Shown: positions 56,430 to 64,000 of the stretch, piece by piece | Layout: every line of letters begins with the position of its first letter | How positions within the stretch are numbered: position 1 is the first letter of the stretch | Origin: Xenopus tropicalis | Taxonomy: Eukaryota; Chordata; Amphibia; Anura; Pipidae | Length of the DNA stretch: 64,000 nucleotides | Direction: 5' to 3' | Assembly (NCBI RefSeq): GCF_000004195.4 | Contig: NC_030683.2 | Location: 861,207-925,206 of the forward strand | Translations under genes and position numbers: made by a program | The notes under the pieces: generated by a model | Database searches by the model: none | The model's input: only the letters and a program-made list of their open reading frames with translations | What the model was told of the DNA's origin: nothing

Positions 56430-56815
56430 CAACTGATTGATGTTTGGGGGATTGTTGGCCGGATATCGGGGGGCCCCATACACCGGGAGCTTTCTTGTCG
56501 CTGGAGTCCTGTTGCACGGCCCCCGGCACTCACACTACGCCACTGCTGCTAACTGCCGACTTGGCGAATCTGGCGAGCTCTGCACTGACCCCCGGGGACG
56601 GTTTCCATGGAAACGTAGGCACAGACGCAGAGTGCGACGGCGCAAGCGTGAGAATCCAGCAGGGAATCCCAGGGAGGGTGGGGTTACACGCGCTATTAAC
56701 CCCTCGTCTGCTGGCCAGGGGGATCCGCCCCCTCCCTGTCCTACGGCACAATCAGCTATGGTCTGGAACACAATGGGTTAAGGAAAGCGTAGGAGGCAAT
56801 TGTGTAATATCTGCC
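56430..56815. promoter_or_regulatory. CpG-containing single-copy island with a perfect palindrome
   Basis: GC-rich single-copy sequence with many CpGs and the 14-bp palindrome GTTTCCATGGAAAC at 56601-56614, similar in layout to an RFX X-box but with both variable positions changed. It could be a promoter remnant or an enhancer. No exon is recognised. Confidence 0.3.
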
Positions 56816-56821
56816 CAACAC

Positions 56822-59800
56822 GACCCCCCCCTAAACAAAGGGAGACGAGACCCTGGGGGGGGTGGATTCCCCAATATGATTCCCCCCCCCTAAACAAAGG
56901 GAGACGAGACCCCGGTGGGTGGATTCCCCAATATGACCCCCCCCCCACTAAACAAAGGGAGACGAGACCCTGGGGGGTGATTTCCCCAATATGACCCCCC
57001 CCCCACTAAACAAAGGGAGACGAGACCCTGGGGGGTGGATTCCCCAATATTGACCCCCCCTACTAAACAAAGGGAGACGAGACCCTGGGGGTTGGATTGC
57101 CCAACATGACCCCCCCCCTACTAAACAAAGGGAGAGAGACCCCGGGGGGGTGGATTCCCCAATATGATTCCCCCCCCCCCGCTAAACAAAGGGAGACGAG
57201 ACCCTGGGGGGTGGATTGCCCAACATGACCCCCCCCCTACTAAACAAAGGGAGAAGAGACCTCGGGGGGGTGGATTCCCCAATATGATCCCCCCCCCCCT
57301 ACTAAACAAAGGGAGACGAGACCCTGGGGGTGGATTGCCCAACATGACCCCCCCCCCCTACTAAACAAAGGGAGACGAGACCCCGGGGGGTGGATTCCCC
57401 AATATGATTCCCCCCCCCCACTAAACAAAGGGAGACAAACCCCGGGGGGTGGATTCCCCAATATGATCCCCCCCCCACTAAAGAAAGGGAGACGAGACCC
57501 CGGGGGTGGATTCCCCAATATGAACCCCCCCCCCTACTAAACAAAGGGAGACGAGACCCCGGGGGGTGGATTCCCCAATATGATCCCCCCCCACTAAACA
57601 AAGGGAGACGAGACCCTGGGGGGTGGATTCCCCAAATGATTCCCCCCCCCCCTACTAAACAAAGGGAGACGAGACCCTGGGGGGTGGATTCCCCAATATG
57701 TTCCCCCCCCCCCCACTAAACAAAGGGAGACGAGACCCTGGGGGGTGGATTCCCCAATATGATCCCCCCCCCACTAAACAAAGGGAGACGAGACCCCGGG
57801 GGGTGGATTCCCCAATATGATCCCCCCCCCACTAAACAAAGGGAGACGAGACCCGGGGGGTGGATTCCCCAATATGATCCCCCCCCCCCCACTAAACAAA
57901 GGGAGACGAGACCCCGGGGGGTGGATTCCCCAATATGATTCCCCCCCCCCACTAAACAAAGGGAGACGAGACCCTGGGGTGGATTCCCCAATATGATCCC
58001 CCCCCCTACTAAACAAAGGGAGACGAGACCCTGGGGGGTGGATTCCCCAATATGTTCCCCCCCCCCCACTAAACAAAGGGAGACGAGACCCTGGGGGGTG
58101 GATTCCCCAATATGATCCCCCCCCTCACTAAACAAAGGGAGACGAGACCCCGGGGGTGGATTCCCCAATATGATCCCCCCCCCCACTAAACAAAGGGAGA
58201 CGAGACCCCGGGGGGTGGATTCCCCAATATGATCCCCCCCCTCACTAAACAAAGGGAGACGAGACCCCGGGGGGTGGATTCCCCAATATGATCCACCCCC
58301 CCCCCCCCACTAAACAAAGGGAGACGAGACCCCGGGGGTGGATTCCCCAATATGATCCACCCCCCCCACTAAACAAAGGGAGACGAGACCCTGGGGGGTG
58401 GATTCCCCAATATGATTCCACCCCCCCCCTACTAAACAAAGGGAGACGAGACCCTGGGGGGTGGATTCCCCAATATGTTCCCCCCCCCCCACTAAACAAA
58501 GGAGACGAGACCCTGGGGGGTGGATTCCCCAATATGATCCCCCCCCCCCACTAAACAAAGGGAGACGAGACCCCGGGGGGTGGATTCCCCAATATGATCC
58601 CCCCCCCCCACTAAACAAAGGGAGACGAGACCCCGGGGGGTGGATTCCCCAATATGTTCCCCCCCCCCCCCACTAAACAAAGGGAGACGAGACCCTGGGG
58701 GGTGGATTCCCCAATATGATCCCCCCCCCCCCCACTAAACAAAGGGAGACGAGACCCCGGGGGTGGATTCCCCAATATGATCCCCCCCACTAAACAAAGG
58801 AGACGAGACCCGGGGGGTGGATTCCCCAATATGATCCCCCCCCCCCCTACTAAACAAAGGGAGACGAGACCCCGGGGTGGATTCCCCAATATGATCCCCC
58901 CCCCCCACTAAACAAAGGGAGACGAGACCACGGGGGGTGGATTCCCCAATATGATCCCCCCCCCCCCACTAAACAAAGGGAGACGAGACCCCGGGGGTGG
59001 ATTCCCCAATATGATCCCCCCCACTAAACAAAGGGAGACGAGACCCCGGGGGGTGGATTCCCCAATATGATCCCCCCCCCCCACTAAACAAAGGGAGACG
59101 AGACCCCGGGGGGTGGATTCCCCAATATGACCCCCCCCCCACTAAACAAAGGGAGACGAGACCCTGGGGGTGGATTCCCCAATTGACCCCCCCCTACTAA
59201 ACAAAGGGAGACGAGACCCTGGGGGGTGGATTGCCAACAATGACCCCCCCCCCTACTAAACAAAGGGAGAAGAGACCCCCGGGGGGGGGTGGATTCCCCA
59301 ATATGATTCCCCCCCCCCGCTAAACAAAGGGAGACGAGACCCTGGGGGGTGATTGCCCAACTGACCCCCCCCTACTAAACAAAGGGAGAAGAGACCCCGG
59401 CGGGGGGGGATTTCCCCAATATGATCCCCCCCCCCCTACTAAACAAAGGGAGACGAGACCCTGGGGGGTGGATTGCCCAACATGACCCCCCCCCCCTACT
59501 AAACAAAGGGAGACGAGACCCGGGGGTGGATTCCCCAATATGATTCCCCCCCCCCCACTAAACAAAGGGAGACGAGACCCCGGGGGGGTGGATTCCCCAA
59601 TATGATCCCCCCCCCACTAAAGAAAGGGAGACGAGACCCCGGGGGGTGGATTCCCCAATATGATCCCCCCCTACTAAACAAAGGGAGACGAGACCCTGGG
59701 GTGGATTCCCCAATATGATCCCCCCCCCCCTACTAAACAAAGGGAGACGAGACCCTGGGGGGTGGATTCCCCAATATGTTCCCCCCCCCCACTAAACAAA

Positions 59801-61424
59801 GGGAGACGAGACCCTGGGGGGTGGATTCCCCAATATGATCCCCCCCCCACTAAACAAAGGAGACGAGACCCCGGGGGGTGGATTCCCCAATATGATCCCC
59901 CCCCCCCACTAAACAAAGGGAGACGAGACCCGGGGGGTGGATTCCCCAATATGACCCCCCCCCCACTAAACAAAGGGAGACGAGACCCGGGGGGTGGATT
60001 CCCCAATATGATTCCCCCCCCCCCACTAAACAAAGGGAGACGAGACCCTGGGGGTGGATTCCCCAATATGATCCCCCCCCCTACTAAACAAAGGGAGACG
60101 AGACCCTGGGGGTGGATTCCCCAATATGTTCCCCCCCCCCCCCACTAAACAAAGGGAGACGAGACCCTGGGGGGTGGATTCCCCAATATGATCCCCCCCC
60201 CCACTAAACAAAGGGAGACGAGACCCTGGGGGGTGGATTCCCCAATATGTCCCCCCCCCCACTAAACAAAGGGAGACGAGACCCGGGGGGTGGATTCCCC
60301 AATATGATCCCCCCCTCCACTAAACAAAGGGAGACGAGACCCCGGGGGGTGGATTCCCCAATATGATCCCCCCCCCCCCACTAAACAAAGGGAGACGAGA
60401 CCCCGGGGGGGGGATTCCCCAATATGATCCCCCCCTCCACTAAACAAAGGGAGACGAGACCCGGGGGGGTGGATTCCCCAATATGATCCACCCCCCCCCA
60501 CTAAACAAAGGGAGACGAGACCCCGGGGTGGGATTCTCCAATATGATCCACCCCCCCCCCTTCTAAACAAAGGGAGACGAGACCCTGGGGGGGTGGATTC
60601 CCCAATATGATCCACCCCCCCCCTACTAAACAAGGGAGACGAGACCTGGGGGGTGGATTCCCCAATATGTTCCCCCCCCCACTAAACAAAGGGAGACGAG
60701 ACCCTGGGGGGTGGATTCCCCAATATGATCCCCCCCCCACTAAAACAAGGGAGACGAGCCCGGGGGTGGATTCCCCAATATGATCCCCCCCCCCCACTAA
60801 ACAAAGGGAGACGAGACCCCGGGGGGTGGATTCCCCAATATGATCCCCCCCCCCCCCACTAAACAAAGGGAGACGAGACCCTGGGGGTGGATTCCCCAAT
60901 ATGATCCCCCCCCCCCCCCACTAAACAAAGGGAGACGAGACCCCTGGGGGTGGATTCCCCAATATAGTTCCCCCCCCCCACAACAAAGGGAGACGAGACC
61001 CGGGGGGGATTCCCCAATATGATCCCCCCCCCCCCTACTAAACAAAGGGAGACGAGACCCCGGGGGGATTTATTCCCCAATATGATCCCCCCCCCCCACC
61101 GACTAAACAAAGGGAGACGAGACCCGGGGGTGGATTCCCCAATATGATCCCCCCCCCCCACCCTAACAAAGGGAGACGAGACCCCGGGGGGTGGATTCCC
61201 AATATGATCCCCCCCCACTAAACAAAGGGAGAGAGACCCGGGGGGTGGATATTCCCAATATGATCCCCCCTCCCCCCACTAAACAAAGGGAGACGAGACC
61301 CCGGGGGGTGGATTCCCCAAATAATGATCCCCCCCCCCCCACTAAACAAAGGGAACGAGACCCGGGGGGTGGATTCCCCAATATGATCCCCCGCCCCACT
61401 AAACAAAGGAGACGATCTCTCCTT
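56822..61424. repeat. ~58-bp array with long C and G runs
   Basis: The unit is TAAACAAAGGGAGACGAGAC, CCCGGGGGGTGGATTCCCC and AATATGATCC plus eight to fourteen C, about 80 copies. A second type has GGATTGCCCAACATGACC. Copies differ mainly in homopolymer length, which may be partly sequencing error. Minus-strand frames (GNPPPGSRLPLFSGGG type) are by-products. The array is cut by the gap at 61425; the last bases before it (GACGATCTCTCCTT) do not follow the unit. Confidence 0.96.
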
Positions 61425-62424
61425 NNNNNNNNNNNNNNNNNNNNNNNNNNNNNNNNNNNNNNNNNNNNNNNNNNNNNNNNNNNNNNNNNNNNNNNNNNNN
61501 NNNNNNNNNNNNNNNNNNNNNNNNNNNNNNNNNNNNNNNNNNNNNNNNNNNNNNNNNNNNNNNNNNNNNNNNNNNNNNNNNNNNNNNNNNNNNNNNNNNN
61601 NNNNNNNNNNNNNNNNNNNNNNNNNNNNNNNNNNNNNNNNNNNNNNNNNNNNNNNNNNNNNNNNNNNNNNNNNNNNNNNNNNNNNNNNNNNNNNNNNNNN
61701 NNNNNNNNNNNNNNNNNNNNNNNNNNNNNNNNNNNNNNNNNNNNNNNNNNNNNNNNNNNNNNNNNNNNNNNNNNNNNNNNNNNNNNNNNNNNNNNNNNNN
61801 NNNNNNNNNNNNNNNNNNNNNNNNNNNNNNNNNNNNNNNNNNNNNNNNNNNNNNNNNNNNNNNNNNNNNNNNNNNNNNNNNNNNNNNNNNNNNNNNNNNN
61901 NNNNNNNNNNNNNNNNNNNNNNNNNNNNNNNNNNNNNNNNNNNNNNNNNNNNNNNNNNNNNNNNNNNNNNNNNNNNNNNNNNNNNNNNNNNNNNNNNNNN
62001 NNNNNNNNNNNNNNNNNNNNNNNNNNNNNNNNNNNNNNNNNNNNNNNNNNNNNNNNNNNNNNNNNNNNNNNNNNNNNNNNNNNNNNNNNNNNNNNNNNNN
62101 NNNNNNNNNNNNNNNNNNNNNNNNNNNNNNNNNNNNNNNNNNNNNNNNNNNNNNNNNNNNNNNNNNNNNNNNNNNNNNNNNNNNNNNNNNNNNNNNNNNN
62201 NNNNNNNNNNNNNNNNNNNNNNNNNNNNNNNNNNNNNNNNNNNNNNNNNNNNNNNNNNNNNNNNNNNNNNNNNNNNNNNNNNNNNNNNNNNNNNNNNNNN
62301 NNNNNNNNNNNNNNNNNNNNNNNNNNNNNNNNNNNNNNNNNNNNNNNNNNNNNNNNNNNNNNNNNNNNNNNNNNNNNNNNNNNNNNNNNNNNNNNNNNNN
62401 NNNNNNNNNNNNNNNNNNNNNNNN
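61425..62424. other. Assembly gap, exactly 1000 N
   Basis: The run of N is exactly 1000 long, a placeholder for an unknown distance. Confidence 0.99.
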
Positions 62425-64000
62425 ATGGCACATCTGGGAAGACTGGAGCGGCATTAGTGCCCATGGCAGGGAAGTGGCAAACATCTGTCGATAATATGGA
62501 TTATCCCATGGGAATGGGGGAGATGGCACATCTGGAGGTAACATGGTGCATTATTGCCCATGGCATTGGGAGGGATAACATCTTGTGAGTATATGGGGCA
62601 TTATTGCCCATGGCATGGGGGAGATAGCACATCTGTGAGGGTATGGTATTTGATTATGCCATGGCATGGGGAGATACCACATCTGTTATTGAGGGTATGG
62701 GGGCATAGTGCCCATGTGCATTGGGGAGCTGGCACATTGAGAATCTAGAAACATTAAGGAACTGAGTAACAAGAACTAGGAACACAGGATCTCAAGGACC
62801 TAGAACTACAACCATAACTTTGGACGAACACAAGAACTTAGGAGTACATAGGAAGGAACTAGAAACACAGGAACTAGAACGACAGGAACTAGGGAACACA
62901 GGGATCAGGGGACACAGGGGAACTCAGGACACAGGGATCAGACACAGAGGAGGAACATAGAAGAGTAGGAAGCACTAGAACTAGAGCGACTGCTCCACGA
63001 AGCAACAAGAACTAGAATTACAGGATCTCCAAGAACCCATAAGAACTAGGAACATGAGTTGAAACTCAAGAACTTCGGTACACAGGAACTAGGAACACCA
63101 AGAACAAGAAGCAAAGGGATCTCGAATGAGGTAACAGGAAACTAAGTTCCGGAACTAGGGAACAAGGCAGCTAGGACACAGGAGCTAGGGACACAGTAAA
63201 TAAAAGAAATCATAAGAACTACAAAAAAATATTAGGAAGAGTAAGGACTAAGAACAAAAAACTGGAACACCAAGATCTTGTGAACAGGGACTAGGAGCAC
63301 AGGAACAAGAAACACAAAGAACTCGGAATATACAAACTGGAACATGGGACTAAGGAACCCAGGGAACTAGGAAAATTAAGAACTGTGGAATGCAGGAGCT
63401 ATAAACACAGAATCTAGAACACAGGAACTAGAAACACAAAAACAGAACCTAGAACTAGGTGCCAGTGAACAAGATTCACAGAAGCTAGGAAACAGGAAAA
63501 AGAACATCAGAAACAAGAATTCAAGAACTAGGAACACAAAACAATCAAGTGACACAAGGAATAGTTACACAAGGAACTAGAACCAAATCAGGAACGTAGG
63601 ATCTCAGGAACACAAAGAACTAGAAACACAGGATCTAGAACACAAAAACTAGGGAACACTAGAAATAGGTGCCCAGGAACAGCATTCACAGAAGCTAGGA
63701 ACACAGGAAAAAGAACACAGAACAAGGAATTCAAGAACTAGAACAACAACAATGAAGTTACACAAGAACGGAGTTACACAGGAACTAGGAACACTTAGAA
63801 CTAGGAACGTAGATCTCTAGCGAACACAAGAACTAAAAACAGATCTAGACACAAGAATAGAAACACTAAGAGCTAGTGCACAGACTAGGAAGAGGAGCTA
63901 GGAACAGAGGAACTAGGAACAGATGGAGCTAGGAACACAGAAACTACGGAACAAAGGAGCTAGTAGTGCACAAGGGATACTAGGAACAGAGGAGCTAGGA
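62425..64000. repeat. Noisy second copy of the 39.6-41.1 kb region
   Basis: First come degraded units of the 52-bp minisatellite (62425-62745). Then, in the same order as at 39930-41160, the unique phrases follow: ACTACAACCATAACTTTGGA, AAAAAATATTAGGAAGAGTA, GTGCCCAGGAACAGCATTCA and the transition to GGAGCTAGGAACAGA. Single-base indels occur every few tens of bases. It runs off the right edge. Confidence 0.93.

Overview
The window looks like vertebrate nuclear DNA, most likely from a frog of the genus Xenopus (probably X. tropicalis). The reasons are an intron-containing NOBOX homeobox gene with a clearly non-mammalian protein sequence, hAT-type DNA transposon copies, and an extreme load of locally unique minisatellites. 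The genus is an inference; the vertebrate assignment is firm. Two runs of exactly 1000 N (14146-15145 and 61425-62424) are placeholder gaps, and sequence around some gaps looks poorly polished.

Only one gene can be supported: nobox, on the + strand, with seven internal or terminal coding exons between 20899 and 28008 and a probable first exon at 17933-17982. It encodes an oocyte-type transcription factor with a complete Q50 homeodomain (genomic 21375-21405, 21760-21866 and 23580-23621) and a proline-rich C-terminal half. The splice phases of exons 2-9 all agree and end in a TGA at 28006-28008, with an AATAAA at 28165-28170. Exon 1 joins exon 2 in frame only if one G of a GGG run at its donor is removed.

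About three quarters of the non-N sequence is tandem array, with over twenty different repeat families lying side by side. In order: a 27-28 bp GT-rich array with embedded (TG)n and (TA)n tracts (1-13380); a short noisy array (13440-13800); 24-bp, about 22-bp, 24-bp, about 22-bp and 20-bp arrays inside nobox introns 1, 2, 3, 5 and 6; a 54-bp array just after the gene (28505-29510); two 34-bp families entangled with hAT elements (30757-35318); a 24-bp array (36097-37276); a 10-bp array (37826-38970); a 52-bp array (39190-39930); a 15/30-bp array (39940-41930); an alternating ~20/22-bp array (41957-43985); an 81-bp array (44310-44756); a 4.4-kb CT/A array (44811-49203); a 25-bp array (49761-50289); a ~125-130-bp array (50405-51590); a third hAT end with a 34-bp array (51951-53165); a 2.3-kb (CT)n tract (53170-55455); a 51-bp array (55654-56343); and a ~58-bp G/C-run array (56822-61424). 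The last segment (62425-64000) is a noisy second copy of 39.6-41.1 kb, probably an assembly duplication.

Nearly all long open frames in the window are by-products of stop-free repeat units and are not genes. The most informative biology is in the repeats: a non-autonomous hAT element with perfect 15-bp terminal repeats and an 8-bp target duplication inside a 34-bp satellite; a duplicated ~120-bp flank that keeps an apparently unexpanded state of a 24-bp minisatellite; and introns of a germline gene filled by independent minisatellites, one of which runs into a splice acceptor.
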